Positions 35,098-48,120 of a stretch of DNA of 64,000 nucleotides are shown here, in pieces (position 1 is the stretch's first letter; every line of letters starts with the position of its first letter). Under the pieces are notes generated by a model. It saw only the letters and a program-made list of their open reading frames with translations, searched no databases and had not been told where the DNA came from. Position numbers and translations under genes: made by a program. The DNA comes from Dolomedes plantarius. Taxonomy: Eukaryota > Arthropoda > Arachnida > Araneae > Dolomedidae. Location: assembly GCA_907164885.2 (NCBI GenBank), contig OU015490.1:96521604-96585603 (forward strand). The letters are read 5' to 3'.

Positions 35098-36182
35098 CAC
35101 AATTTAAAGCAGATGTTCAAAGTGTCCGCCGTGCATGTCGAGGCACGTATGAGCACTCCGTGGAATGGCTGTCATCATACGTTGCAGCATCGCGGGGTCC
35201 ACCGAAGTACAAACAGCATGCAGACGTCAACTAAGTCCATTTGTGTTGTCACTACGTCTCGATACACCAGTTCCTTGAGATGGCCCCATAGGAAAAAGTC
35301 CAACGGTGTAAGATCTGGCGAACGTGGCAGCCATAGAATCGGACCCCCACGTCCGATCCAGCGGCCGGGGTATTCCATATCCAGCCAACCACGTACAGGA
35401 GCATAGAAATGCGCCGGAGCCCCATCAAGCTGGAACCAAAGTCCCTGTATTGCCGCTAATGGTATGCCATCGAGGAACTCGGTTAAGACCTCATTGAGAA
35501 ACACCAAGTACGACTGTCCCGAGAGCCGTTCAAGCAACAGATATGGTCCAAGCAGGCGATCCCCGAGTATGCCAGCCCACACGTTAAGAGACCAACGTTC
35601 CTGATGTTTCTGAGGCCGGATTGCATGCGGACTGACCTGGGACCACATATGGCTGTTGTGATGGTTGAATACCCCATCACGAGTGAAACATGATTCATCA
35701 GTCCACAGGATATGTGCAATGAAAACATTATATGTGTTCTATTGCTGCAACAGCCATTCACAGAAGGCCACGCGTTTCTGAAAGTCATCTGGTTTCAGAC
35801 CTTGCACGGTTGTGTACCGAAATGGGTGTAGCCTCTCAGACCGTAAAAGCCTGTGCACAGTACTTTTACTCGAAGTCATCTCACGGGCTAATGCGCGTGT
35901 GTTTACCTCGGGCGTCTCTTCTACCCGCTGCAGTATTGCATCCGCCTGTGCTACCGTCAGGCCGCTCCGCGGTCTTCCAGTATCGTGAAGATTGGCTGTT
36001 GGCAAGACGCTTCCAATATTTCGCAGTCTATCGTCCAGCCTACGGATGACGTTAACATCGGGAGGACGGCAGGACGGATATCGACGGGCATACTCCCTAG
36101 CAGTTCGTAAGGCATTTCCATTACATCGGCAGTACATCAAGTACATGTCGCAGTAGTCACGAACGGAGTACATGGTCACCAT
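35098..36182 (-). pseudogene. DUF4817-type transposase with D,D41D catalytic core, two lesions
   Basis: The start MVTMYSVRDYCDMYLMY (36182) opens a DUF4817-like N-terminal helix domain, followed by an HTH (NTRALAREMTSSKSTVHRLL). The catalytic domain has ILWTDESCFTRDG (about 35700), LDGAPAHF (about 35430) and RSPDLTPLDFFLWGHLK (about 35310). I count 41 residues between the second and third aspartates. A single in-frame TAG at 35739-35741 and one frameshift near 35220 are the only breaks I see. After the shift the normal end HGGHFEHLL appears near 35098. All catalytic residues are intact, so this is a fairly young copy. Confidence 0.9.
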
Positions 36183-36506
36183 ACGAAGACTACCGGTAGC
36201 TGCAAGATGCAGCCTTTTAAATACCAGTTCAACGGCGGCTTAACGTCATTCCATGGCGCGCGCGTATGCATGACGCGATATGCGCGGCGAACGTTTTAAA
36301 CATTATCGTCTGGAAAGATATGCAAATATTGTTGTTGATATTTCCAATAAAATGTTTTTTCATGCACCGGGAGTGACGTCATACTTTGTTTTTCGTATTT
36401 TTCTCGTAAACTATGGATCGTACAGGAACGCTTCTTCGGGCAGTTTTTATGTACTCCCAACGAGGAATCTAACTATGCAGAGTTTATTTGGTCGTTTTGG
36501 GACACC

Positions 36507-37046
<540 letters not shown>

Positions 37047-37047
37047 G

Positions 37048-37119
37048 GCCGTGATCATATAGTGGTCAGAATCCCCGCCTGTCACGCGGAAGACGGGGGT
37101 TCGATTCCCGCCTGGAGAG
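37048..37119 (+). tRNA. tRNA-Asp(GTC)-like sequence, probably a pseudogene or SINE head
   Basis: The 72-nt block contains ATAGTGGTCAGAATCCCCGC, anticodon loop CTGTCAC with GTC at 37081-37083, and GGTTCGATTCCCGC, closely following a eukaryotic tRNA-Asp. The D loop, anticodon loop and T loop are preserved. The acceptor stem is not: GCCGTGA does not pair with CTGGAGA, and the anticodon stem has one mismatch. Its place at the junction of a duplicated body suggests a SINE-type head rather than a working tRNA gene. Confidence 0.6.
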
Positions 37120-37133
37120 TGATTGTTGTGAAG

Positions 37134-37575
37134 GATGCACAATTTCGACATTTTGAACTCCTTCCAACGTCATAGCAATTTTGTTTTTCAACACTATTAC
37201 GGGGCATAAAACGGTCATATTGGAAAAAGGGGGAAGTGCACCAATTTTCCAAGAAACATCGCACCCCCTGAATTCCTTAGAACGGGAGAAAGATATTCCA
37301 GGAAATTCAACGGACATCCAATTTTCTTGGAAATAAGAGTACCAAGGGGGTCAACCGTGGGGATGTCGGAGCATCCTGACGTCGAATAAAAAACTCGAAG
37401 AGGCAATAAATTTACGTGAATAACTGACCTGGGGAGGAGTCATAATCCAAAACGGTGAAAAAATGAACCCCGAGTGTGGGAGAGAAACTTGGATCCGAGG
37501 CAGAGGGTCAGAGAGAGATTGAGGTAGCGAGCTGCGAAGAAAGCCTGGAAAAAAGACGCTCCCGAAAATGGGCGA
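37134..37575. repeat. duplicated repeat body, copy 2 (with tRNA-like head)
   Basis: It starts TTGTTGTGAAGGATGCACAA directly after the tRNA-Asp-like sequence and ends GACGCTCCCGAAAATGG, followed by unrelated sequence. With the head it forms a unit of about 530 bp like a tRNA-headed SINE. Confidence 0.75.
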
Positions 37576-40160
37576 AATGTCCGTGTTCAACCGCCAGCGC
37601 CGATTCTGCTGCCTCCTCCAATGAAGGGTCCCATGATTTTTAGCCCGATACCTAAAGCCTCCTACGGTAAAAGTGCCTCAACGACTCCATGCCTTGCACC
37701 AAATATAATGTGGTGTTTCATTAAAGCTCCCCAGGTTGGTCATTTCTTCCCTTTCAAATAGTGCTGGTGTTTCTTTTTAGAAATTTTGGAAAATAGAACT
37801 TTATTTACTCTACCAGTAATGGTTCTGCCGCTGGAAACGGATAAAGTATGCCCTAATTCTGTTAAAATATGTCTATCCAAGATCTTAAATATAATATGTA
37901 AAACTGACCTTTTCTTGTAAAATATTGTATAATAAATGTTGTTATTTTTATTTATAAACGCATAGTTCTCTTTGGAGTTTACCTCCCTAATTTTACACAA
38001 CGCAAAGGGGTATCTCTGGTACCCCTCATAACAATATATATATACGAGTATATTCTAAAAATTAATGTATAATTTATAATTGTCTAGGATGTGGAAAATA
38101 TATTACAAAGACTGATGCGGTGTTTTTATATTTTTATTGTCTGTAAATATAATGTGGACACATATATTGTTTAAAACGTGTTTTGTAAAATTTCTAATAA
38201 ACTGTATATATAAGTCTATTTATACTCATGCATACTTGTAATTAGATAATTCTTATTCAAGTTTTTTTATCATGGAATGAATTTTATATTTTGCGTATGT
38301 ACTACCATTGTCTAGTTATTTATTAATGCTGTCTGGCTTTAGACCTAATTAATATATGTAAATACTGTCTTCATATACTATTCATACGTACTTGTTTAGC
38401 ATAAAATTAATCATATTATCCCACTTTCTTTCCACTGACTTGTTTTCTTTGCTTAAGTATACACTAACCGAAGATGCAATATTAGCTATCACAACTTTCT
38501 ATGTACAACACTTTTGGCATTTCCAATCTCTTGTTTATTTATTTTTTTGCTTGCATTATCTTTGCAGTAAACCTATTATCCAGGCAACTTATGGAATTAT
38601 TTTACTGTCAGAATTTTTGCAGTTCATGTTAAAAGTTTTGCATTACACAATTTTTTTTTCTGGCAAGATTTCATTTCTTAATTTTTAAAATTTAGGATTG
38701 TTCGTGAATAATTATTTTTCACATAATCATTCTCTTTTGTGAAGTTCCTTATTTATGCGATATTTAAATTCAAATTTTTCTTATATGGAATTTTAAAGTT
38801 TTTTTTCAGCAACAATCTTTACTCTAGCATTTAAATATTGATATTTAAATTACAAAGTGTTCAAATAAGAAAACAATCTAATCATGAAAAATTATCTTCG
38901 GCATAACTTTCAAAGTTATTTTTTTCTGTTAATAACATTTACTCAATTATTTTTAGTAGGTACTCTGTCAAATTTGGATGCCATAAATTTAGCACTGGAA
39001 ATCAGGATCTTTACTTTATGTTTTACTATTTAATGGTCCTTGGATAAAATCTAATGTTCTCCTCATATCCAAATTCCTTTCTAATAAATTTAAATTTCTT
39101 TCGCTCACTTTAATAAAGCCATGATTGATGTGATAGATTTTGCATGGCAGTCAGTTTATGAGATAAATCATGAACTACAACCAGTCAGAGCTCGTCGATA
39201 AAAGCCAGGAGACAAGAATAATTTTAAAAAACTCTAGCATAAAACAGTATCAGTCATGGTTCCATAAAAGTAAACTCTCTTGTAAAGAATCTTATATGTA
39301 CATATTTTTTCCTTCCCCCCCCCTTATTCTTTTATCGGTCAAAGGAAACAGTACACGAAGATTGTTTGAAAAAATCCATTTGTGCAGCTTTATACTGATT
39401 AATTTTGAATCCCCCGGAATATAGTTAATAGGTATCAAACTTAAGTACATGAACTTTGGACTATTGGCATCTTGATGAAATGCCTAAAGCGTACCTTTAT
39501 GCATTTAGGGTGTAAAAGAGACAGGGTTTAAAACATAGAGCTTAATATACATGCTGCACCTGCACGCTTTGAGATGTACATATATTTGCTTTATGGGCAG
39601 CTTATTGTATAAGCCATCCCAGATTTAACCATCCTTAGCTGGATATTGTCATCCTAGTGCTACTTTAATGCTAAGTTCAGTTTAGTTTTCACATCACTGA
39701 GGCCAGCTCTGTTCGGTCAATTATAGTTGTGACCTTCAAGTGACATTGCTCTTGGGGCGTAACTGAGAAGTCGCTACTTCAGCTCGACTCCAGATAGACT
39801 CCATGTAACATAACATAAGGTCAAAGTTTCGCCGTGACCTAGCATTATAGAGGTATAATTACTTCTCACTGACATGGATGCTCTTTTACTTCCAGTGGCT
39901 GGAAAGTCGATTTCTATTCACAATGATATTAGGGTTGCCCTATTTATACAGTCTGACGTTTGACATCTTCACTGCCCCCATAGGAAATTAAAATGATCAC
40001 CGATATGCCAAACTTAAAAACACTGATTTAGCTGTTTGTAAAAGGTTTATTGGGTGTAAAATAGTTATATTAAACACAATTCAGTACAAGTTTACAAAAA
40101 TAGAGTGGGACGATGACACTGTAACAATGTATTATAAGCTCTATGCCATCAGCATCACTG
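37576..40160. other. about 2.6 kb without recognisable features
   Basis: A moderately GC-rich start (37576-37740) gives way to AT-rich sequence. An 86-codon minus-strand frame at 37740-38000 is lysine- and isoleucine-rich and has no motif. Near 39963-39990 TTCACTGCCCCCATAGGAAA resembles the piggyBac-like terminus in the 42.5-52 kb array and could be the diverged left end of the element at 40340-41915. Confidence 0.45.
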
Positions 40161-40169
40161 GTGACCTCA

Positions 40170-40310
40170 GCAAAAAAAAGAGCTAAAAGGACATAGTTCG
40201 TTCAGCATGTTTCAGTAAAGCATTTAAGACATTTAAAATTATAAAAAAGAGCTAAAAGGACGTAGTACGTTCCGTGTGCTTCAGTATGCAAAACATTAAA
40301 AAAATGTTAC
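40170..40310. repeat. 69-bp direct duplication
   Basis: AAAAAAGAGCTAAAAGGAC with GTTCG.TC..CATG and TTTCAGTA occurs at about 40173 and again at about 40242. Confidence 0.7.
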
Positions 40311-40339
40311 AATGTCTGCAGTTTGCAGTCACTTTTTTG

Positions 40340-41915
40340 CTGTCTTTCGAGCTATTGGTCTACCACTCTCTTGTTTCCGTTTTCCATACCACATCATTCA
40401 TCGGCTTCTTTTCTTTCTGTTGTCGCTAGTCTTCTCCCTAGTCTCTTCTAGTACATGTTTTTTTTCTGATCCTCCTTCCGATCCATTTCGGTTATACCCA
40501 GCATATCGTAAACTTTTGCTTCTTGGAATTGTTTTAAAGAAACCTTTTCATTTTCCAAAGTTTTGAAGATAATTCATGAATTAAAAACAGCTGTATTCAG
40601 TAGTAATTCAAGAACTGCCTTGTGGTACCATCTGACAGTCTTTCTGAGGGGCAAGAAGTAGCTGATCATTTGATCCGAAAGATCGACACCCTCTTGATGA
40701 GTTATAGTCCAGAATTGCCCACGGTTTCTGTATTTCGTCTCCATTTTGATTATGATTTCCTGTATTTATCAAAACTATTCCATGTATAGTTGATAGGAAG
40801 GACACATCCATTTTGTCTTTCATTTGGCAACTATGAATCTATAGTAATTATCTTTTCCAATGATATCCCCGTTTTGGAGATTTGTTTTTATAACATCTGC
40901 AGGTAATCCCTTTCGATCCTGGTGTAATGTTCTCTCTAAGTGAGTATTCCTATCCAATAAACTCTCAGCTAATTGTATTGACGTAAAGACATTGCCTCTG
41001 GCAATTGTTCTTCCCTCATTCAAATAGGGATCTACAAGTTCGAGGACTACTTTTTCTGATAAACTCTTCCTCTTATCAGGGGTTGTCTGCTCAGTGTATA
41101 AAGACATTCTAAAAGTGTAACCTTCTTTACTTCAAATTATGAAAATTTTTTAATCCATATTTATGTCTTTTGGTAGGTATATATTGGAAAAAATATCAGT
41201 CGTCCTCTAAATGGTGCCATGTTTTCATCAACAACAAGAGATTCATCAGGTGTAATGTTCTCAAAAAACTTTTGTTGGGTCATTGCAAATATTTCACGTA
41301 TTTTGTAAAGACGATCATTGGTATCTGCAGTTTCATTATCCGCAAAATGAATAATCCTTAACAACAATTGAAACTTGTTGCGGCTAATGATGTTAGGTAC
41401 TAGTTGATTCCTGTACAAAATATTTTTTTTCAATAATGGTTTATTTCTGAGTACTTGACTAGACCCATATATAAAACGATACCAAGAAATTTTCGCATTT
41501 CATTAGAGTTAGTCGGCTTCCATCTTTGTATTCTGAAATTGCGTGTAAATACCTTTTTATTTCTCTCCTGACCAGCATTACGATTCGTTTCTCGAACAAT
41601 CAAATCTATTATTGACACATCAAGAAATTTTGAGTAGCCATGAAAAGGTTTCAAGTCAGCCTTATTATCGGGGTATTCGCCAGGACGGTCATTGCACCAT
41701 GATTTTCCAGTGAATTTAATGTCAAATCTGAGATAAGAACAATCTCCATCATACCATTCATCAGTTGTGTCCATATCTTCAACTTCTTTAGGTACTTCAT
41801 TATCGTCTGTTATACTTTGATCACTATCATCACTACTTTCTTGAATTTCCCATTTAGAATCGGAATCTGAAAAATCAGGCAAAGATTCCTCACACAAAGA
41901 TTCCTCCTTGTTCAT
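40340..41915 (-). pseudogene. piggyBac-type transposase 1 (PGBD4-like), degenerate
   Basis: Frames on the minus strand follow one another in the order of a piggyBac transposase. An acidic N-terminus (41915, MNKEESLCEESLPDFSDSDS) leads to KRKFLGIVLYMGL-type sequence and then DRLYKIREIF and DESLVVDENMAPFRGRL (first catalytic aspartate, about 41225). Next comes SKEGYTFRMSLYTE, then VVLELVDPYLNEGRTIARGN, where relatives have TDNF, so the second aspartate is lost. KMDVSFLSTIHG and, in another frame, EGVDLSDQMISYF (last aspartate) follow near 40680. At least three frameshifts break it. The C-terminal cysteine cluster was not seen. It would have cut and pasted at TTAA. Confidence 0.87.
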
Positions 41916-42507
41916 AAGCTTTTAAATTTCTTCCTGTGCAAGAATTCTTTTGCGATAAGAACTCTGCCGCACAACCATATTCTTTGTGGCACCACAAGTA
42001 GATGCTCCTTCATTCATTATGAACGCAAGCTCTGTAAAAAATCCTATTTTCTGATTTTTACACAGTAAAATAATGTAGATAAACTAATAAATACACAATA
42101 AAGTGTAAATTTGATTAACTGAAATCATTTGGTCTAATAAAAGTAAAAAAAAATAATATTAGTACTTCTGTTTAAAATATAGAGGCGTACATAGGAACAA
42201 AATGTTAAAATTAGGCCTAACAAGCAAACCCTAAATAAGTTCAAAATATGTCAGCATTATCACTTTAAAATAACAGATATGAAGGAAAATCAAAATAATT
42301 TTGGTAAGAAAATCCAAAAATTACATTTTTCTCAATAAAAACAATCAGTTTGAGCCTAAAAATACAAAATTCTAACTTACTGCACACGTGGTTGCGACAG
42401 TAAAAAAATAATAAATATTTAAATAAAATTTTCTGAGCCAATAATAGATGGCGTAGGGTGTCCAAGTTTGATTTTATTAAGACCTGTTTTCGTAGAGTGC
42501 CACCGAT
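41916..42507. other. presumed 5' region of piggyBac 1, no coding
   Basis: AT-rich sequence between the transposase start and the first array unit. It is likely the untranslated 5' part of piggyBac 1, whose terminus would be the TTAA at 42649-42652. Confidence 0.45.
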
Positions 42508-42982
42508 AAACATAGAGTCATTGCTGAACTTCCCAGGGAATTTTATTGAACATTATATACAATGATTCCGGAGACCAATGGGTGATGCTTACGGCACAGA
42601 ATGAAAAATTTTTGCGACCCACCGGTGATACTCATGGCAGTGAACGTGTTAAGCCATCTGTGTGCTTAGGGAAATCTAAAAACGATGACCTACTTAAACT
42701 GACCAAGCACCCTTCTCTCTTCGGGAATTTATATATGCCATATCTTGCCTACTGGACTTGTGTAGCGGAAATTGCTGATTTTTGAGAATTCTTTAACGGA
42801 AAATTGTTACATACCACTGATTCTGGGCAAAGTTTTATGTGAAGAGTTTTCCCTCCTGCTTGAAGTACTATCACTAAACAAATAAAAAGTTTGAGAATTC
42901 ATCATGTACTCTGAGCGTAAAACCGCTCAGGAATATCTGAAAGCTAACCTTCTTCTGAACTGGACTCTGCCCTTAATATTAA

Positions 42983-43219
42983 TTATTTGACGTCTCTTAC
43001 CTGCCTCTTTTCCTGAGGGTATTTTTCTACCACTTTTATTCTTCTGCAACGGCTTCTGATACTTAACCCTTCGGTCGAACCGTGATCACTTTCCCGCCTA
43101 GTGGGATTATCTCCCTGTGAGGCGGATATAGATGGAATATCTTTTTCCCAGGCATTCCTAACTAGAAATTCAGAGGGTATTGGTGGTTTATTACATTTCA
43201 CGGTAGCCACAATAGTCAA
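42983..43219 (-). CDS. exon-like open frame in array unit 1, unrecognised protein
   Basis: The frame begins ...TIVATVKCNKPPIPSEF and runs through LVRNAWEKDIPSISASQ and RSRCRRIKVV. It has no ATG start of its own (the first codon in frame is TTG). The coding-like part ends at GAGGCAG followed by GTAAGA, a strong splice-donor sequence, near 43001; a few codons later the frame stops. Unit 3 carries the same frame with about 85 percent of residues unchanged, units 2 and 4 carry it with one indel each. It may be a captured exon of a host or transposon gene. I do not recognise the protein. Confidence 0.35.
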   Translation of the reverse strand: MTIVATVKCNKPPIPSEFLVRNAWEKDIPSISASQGDNPTRRESDHGSTEGLSIRSRCRRIKVVEKYPQEKRQVRDVK

Positions 43220-43944
43220 ATCCTTTCACCTTAATTCTTGACCAGCAAATAGTCATTGCTGAAGGGCCCTGCAAATTTTATTAAACATAATATACAATGA
43301 TAACGGTGACCAATGGGTGATGCTCACGGCACAGAATGAAAATTTTTTGAGACCCACCGGTGATACTCATGGCAGTGAACGTGTTAAGCCATCTGTGAAC
43401 TTAGGGAAATCTAAAAACGATGACCTACTTAAACTGACCAAGCCCCCTTCCCTCTTCGGGAATTTATACACTCATATCTTGCCTACCGGACTTGTGTAGC
43501 GGAAATTGTTGTTTTGAGAATTCTTTAACACTAGAACCGCGGGAATTTCGATATACTTAGAACCGCGGAGCGGGTCATTTTGACCCTAGAATGTAAAGTT
43601 ATAAAATATGCACAAGAGCTTAATTTATTTTACTAAAACATTTTATTTTTTAAATAATAATGAATATTTATCAGAATTTACATTAAATAATTTATATAAA
43701 TCAAGAGAAATTAACTTAATTTTTACAAAATCGTATTATTTAAAATTTTATGTCCTTGAGTATAATAACTTGTCTCTTTAAAAAAATATGGCAGAAATTT
43801 CCTAATTTCAATGGAAAAACAGAGTATCTCTTTTTAATATGTTTAGACATAATTTCAAAAAATTAAAAATTAAAAATTTTATCGGTTAAAAATCTTTTAT
43901 CAGTATATAGTTTTACAGATTATAAAATCCTTAAAACTGATAAA

Positions 43945-45666
43945 TTATGTACATTTTCCACAGATGGGTGCTTTACATTTTGAACAGATATCTAGAGTTT
44001 TATTTTCACATTTCGAAATGTGGAATCGGACTCGTTTACGCTTAATTTTTGGTTGTCCGTCGTTTTCATTGGTTGCTTCACATGCTCTTTTTGCCACCTT
44101 TTTATGTCGGAAGAGAACAAACTTTTCTCGCAATTCTTCAACCAAGTCTTGAATGAATTGCCGTCTACTAATAGATTTTCCAGTTACAGCTTTATATAAA
44201 ACCCAGGCATTGATTGCATCAAGGTCCAAAATATTACAAAAAAAACCTGCACCGGCCACCTACGTGAAGCAGACTTGACTGTAAATTTCCTTGCCATTTG
44301 TTCAATCACGTCTACACCGTATTTAGTTGCGTTGTAGAAAGCAATTGAATCAGGTAGTTTTTTGGGGGTTATCTGCAATTTCTACGTTTGGAGGGATACT
44401 ACTTAGCAACAAAACGTTTTTATCTTTTATACCTTGATAAACTGTTAGACTCATGTATTTATGGGTTAGTACCGTAGTCGAATACAATGTGGATTTTAAC
44501 ATTTTTACAGAGACTAGTATTTCTCTTCATGAGCGTTTTACAGTTCCTACAAAGCTAGTGTTTTTGGATTTCAATGCCTCTGTAAGCTTCAGTGTCGTGA
44601 AATAGTTGTTCGTAGTGACATTTCTACCTTTGTTCTCATATGGACTTATTAGTCGCAGCACTACATGTTCAGAAAGAGAAACGTTGGATCGATTTTGGTT
44701 ATCTTTTCCAACATACGGATATTCATTTATCAGATATTTTGAGTCAAATCTGCAGCCAACCAGAACTTGATGCCACACTCTGGTTTGTTTGCCATGTATT
44801 GGATAAACCTACACCTAGCTTTTGTAGGAAATAACTGTTCATCTAGAGTTACATTAGGACCTGGTGTATAGTTAGTCTTTCAATTTTCCCTGAAACGATT
44901 TCAGATATCCGAAATAAGGGCAAATTTGTCTGTCTCTATAAGCTTTGATCTTGTTTATTTTATGTAGAAGCGTAAAAATCCCATTATTTCACGAAATTGG
45001 TCTCTTGACATTGTATTTTGGAAAAATGGTGGTCCTCAGTTCTTTGACCACAAGCTATCCAGTTCAAGTTCTTTTGCACAATATATACCACTTGCATATA
45101 AAATTTATATAAAAGCCTCTAATTTTTCTAATGTTATATTCCATTCTCCTTCCTGAATCTGCCGATGAGCTTCATCTTCAGCACATTTCTTTATGCATTT
45201 CAATATCCATTCATCTATAAAAAGTCTCCAAGCACTTGAAGGACTGTTGTCGATAACATTGCGTTTAGCATGTGGTGTTGGGCCCCCCTACTTCTTTCAA
45301 AATATTACACTTTGATTTTCTTCTTCTATCGTTTGTTCCTAATTGAGAGACATTCCAAACTGTCCCATCTTTGCCATCTTCATTATTTCCAACTTTGAAT
45401 GTTATTGTCGATTTCTTTTTCAAATTTCTTTGCGTGTGTGTATCTTTTCTTGGAATGTTTGATTTTTACTTTTTATCAGATAAATTATCATCAGTATTGC
45501 GATGAGAAGGACCAGGGATTGTTAGAGCATTGACAGAGTCATCTTCACTTTAATTTTCTTCATCCGAATCCAAATTTTATTCATTAGCAGGCAGGTATTC
45601 ATCCTCACTACTCAAAATCGAATCTTGAGAAACCTTCTTTTTCAGAACTTTCTGAATCCTTTTCAT
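43945..45666 (-). pseudogene. piggyBac-type transposase 2, degenerate
   Basis: A likely start MKRIQKVLKKKVSQD lies at 45666, with an acidic N-terminal stretch (ILSSEDEYLPANE) broken by stops. Further on come ELELDSLWSK, MSRDQFREIMGFLRF (about 44990), NYTPGPNVTLDEQLFPTKAR (first aspartate, about 44850), MANKPECGIKFWLAAD, VVLRLISPYENKGRNVTTNN (second aspartate changed to asparagine), then KLPDSIAFYNATKYGVDVIE and SASRRWPVQVFF. The C-terminal cysteine cluster is intact (CENKTLDICSKCKAPICGKC, 43990-43945). Many stops and shifts mean no activity. Confidence 0.88.
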
Positions 45667-45690
45667 ATAATTGTTTTAAATATTCTAAAG

Positions 45691-48120
45691 CAGTGGTTCC
45701 CAACCTTTTGTGGCCCATCTCCCCTTTCTAGAGGTTGACTAACACCTATCGCCCCCTTTTCATTTCCATTGTATGCCTAATTTTAATTTGAAGTAAAGTG
45801 TAAATAATAAAGCAGTTTTATTATTTTAAACAATTTTATTACCGTATATAAAAACAACCAAAGCAGTTTTATCCGGTCACTCCTAAATAAAACAGAAAAA
45901 ATATTAAAATATACATTTTTTACAGATATTTTAAGAACAAAGACGTGAAATAATTAACTAAGATCATTGGTGTACATTTAAAAAATAGGAGTTCATGTTT
46001 TCATTTTTAAATTGGAATCTGGAAAAATTAAGAATTTGACACTTAAAATTTGAAAAAATAAATGAAAGTTTGAAAAATTTGTTATTGTTTTATTTTACCT
46101 TTTCAATGGAAGCCTTGTGCTTGGTGGATTTCAGTTAAAGCTTGAATATCCGGCTTTATGTTCATCAAGTTCAGGCTCAAGTCTCCTTTGAGGCAAATGT
46201 CCAACTTATTTCTTTGTTTTGTGAGGAGCTGGACAACAGAACTAAATCCTTTTTCAACTAAATATGTTGACGGGAACGAAATGAGAAGTGGTTCAATTTT
46301 CCCCACAGTTGTGGATAAGTGTCCATAAGCTTTACCCAGGCTAACTCGTAACCGTTCTGCTTGAAAATGATTTTCGCCTCACAGTCATACTTCAGATCTA
46401 TAAACTCAGTCTGCAAAGAGTTATCAAGATTATCCACAGCTTCAAACGAGAATGGATCTAGAATCCAATCCGGAATTTGTAACTTGGTCAAATCTTCAAA
46501 TCTTGATTCCATGTCAGTTTTTAACTGGTCAAGGTGATCAGTAAAAATTAGGATTTTGTCTTCTGGGAGTTCAGGAGTCTCGTTATCTGACACTGAACAC
46601 TTTTTAAGGGTCGGAAACTGAGTCAGCTCTTTACGGCCAATATTTAACTTGTGAATATCAAACTTAGCAATGAATGATGAAATAATTCCTTTGGCCTTGA
46701 TAAGGTTCATCTTGTTTCCTTGAAGCCTTATATTGACTTCGTTCATTTTTTCAAAAATATCTGTAAGGTACGCAAGTTCCAACTTGCGTTGCTTCAAATT
46801 CTCACTTAAAACAGGATCAGACGTGTCGAGAAACTCAGTAACCGTATCAAATAATTCGAAGAAACGGCGCAAACAGTTTCCTTTGGAAAGCCACCTCACG
46901 GCCGTATGTAGAAGCAAGCGTTCGAATTCCTCATCATTTTCATGGCAAAGTTGTCGGAACAGACGGTCATTGAGGGACTTAGCTTTGATCTTGTTGACAC
47001 CAGTAATAACCAGTTGTAGGGTTTCATGCAGCACACCACTCAGTTTTTTCGCAGCTAAGTGTTGCGATGAATGACACAGTGAATAGTGATGATCTCTGGT
47101 ACTTCTTTCTTAAGGTGGGCTAGAAAACCAGCATGACGACCTGACATGGCAGGAGCACCGTCTGTTGCGCAAGCGCTCACGTTTGTTAGGGGAATCTCTT
47201 TTTCCTCAAAATAATCTTGCACCACTTTAAAAATCGACGACCCCTTCGTATCAGTGATCAAAGTTCTAGCAAACAATATTTCCTCGGTAATTTCCTTTTG
47301 TTCATTGATAAACCTCACATAAGCTAATAAAATTGCTTTGTTATCAATCACAGTTGATTCATCAATCTGCAATGCAAATTTACTTTTTTTCAAGAAACTG
47401 GTGAGTTTGGATTCAACGTCCGTGGCCATTTCGTCAATTCGCCTGGAAACAGTATTGTTGCTCAAAGGAACCGATTGACTTATCTTATTACTAGGGCCCT
47501 CACCTAGCATGATTTCAACAATTTTTTTGGTAGCCGGTAAAATAAGAGTTTCGCCAATTGTGTGAGGTTTACCACATTTAGCGATCAATAAAGACACCTC
47601 GTAAGAAGCAAGAAGACCTTTGTCAAGATCGGTTGCTCGTTTTTTAAATAATTCACTCACATTAGGCCGTTTATCGGCTTTAGCTTTGAGGTGTTGAAAA
47701 TAACTAAGTTCTTTACTCACTTTATCACTGTGTACTCTTGATAAATGATCTTTCATTCGCGAAGGCTTCATTTCATGGCTTCATTACTAGTAAATGTTTT
47801 ATCGCACAAAAGACAATGTGGAAACTGCACATTTTGTGGTGACGCGATAAAACCGAATTTTAAATACTCAGCTGAGTATTGACGACACTTCTTCTTTTTT
47901 GAAGCCATTATGCATGAAATTCTACACTTCAAAACAAACGCACAAAAACAGAAAAGACACGCACAAAAACTGATGTTGAGGCACACAAAGACTAGTGAAG
48001 ACTGACGACGAATGTACTGCAGACCTCCCTTCAGAAGAAACCTGAGACCAGTTTTAAGGTTGCTGCCTCGGGGAGGTCGATTCTCAAAATGAGGGGTCGG
48101 GGATAATCAACACCCCAGTA
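45691..48120 (-). mobile_element. hAT element (ZBED type) nested in piggyBac 2
   Basis: The left terminus CAGTGGTTCCCAACCTTTTG is clear and is preceded by TTCTAAAG. The right end is not resolved: the G-rich block at about 48085-48115 looks subterminal, but no reversed CAGTGGTT terminus or TTCTAAAG duplication follows, so the end may be truncated. It sits just upstream of the piggyBac transposase start. The boundary at 48120 is an estimate. Confidence 0.75.
46103..47908 (-). pseudogene. hAT transposase, ZBED5-like, frameshifted
   Basis: The start MASKKKKCRQYSAEYLKFGF (47908) leads to a BED-type zinc finger (CLLCDKTF ... SRMKDHLSRVH, about 47810-47720, crossing a frameshift). The RNase-H-like region includes KFALQIDESTVIDN, ACATDGAPAMSGR (about 47160) and IITIHCVIHR; a second shift is near 47050. 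The next part has HTAVRWLSKGNCLRRFFEL and a third shift lies near 46290. The C-terminal hAT dimerisation region LVEKGFSSVVQLLTKQRNKL ends at 46103. The order and length (about 600 residues) fit a complete gene damaged by three shifts. Host ZBED genes are related, but the setting between transposon ends points to a transposon copy. Confidence 0.88.

Noticed and set aside
37048..37119. A functional tRNA-Asp gene
   Set aside because: The anticodon and loops are good, but the acceptor stem does not pair and the block sits in a duplicated repeat; it is kept as a tRNA-like sequence only.
37740..38000. 86-codon minus-strand frame as a host gene
   Set aside because: The composition is that of random AT-rich translation, and no splice or promoter context supports it.
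42546..42785. Forward frame in array units (HGSERVKPS...LGKSKNDDLLKL)
   Set aside because: It is partly conserved between units, but it spans the piggyBac-like terminus and TTAA and so is more likely a by-product of recent duplication than a gene.
46103..47908. A domesticated ZBED host gene
   Set aside because: It has three frameshifts, lies beside a hAT terminus and inside a piggyBac element; a transposon copy explains it better.
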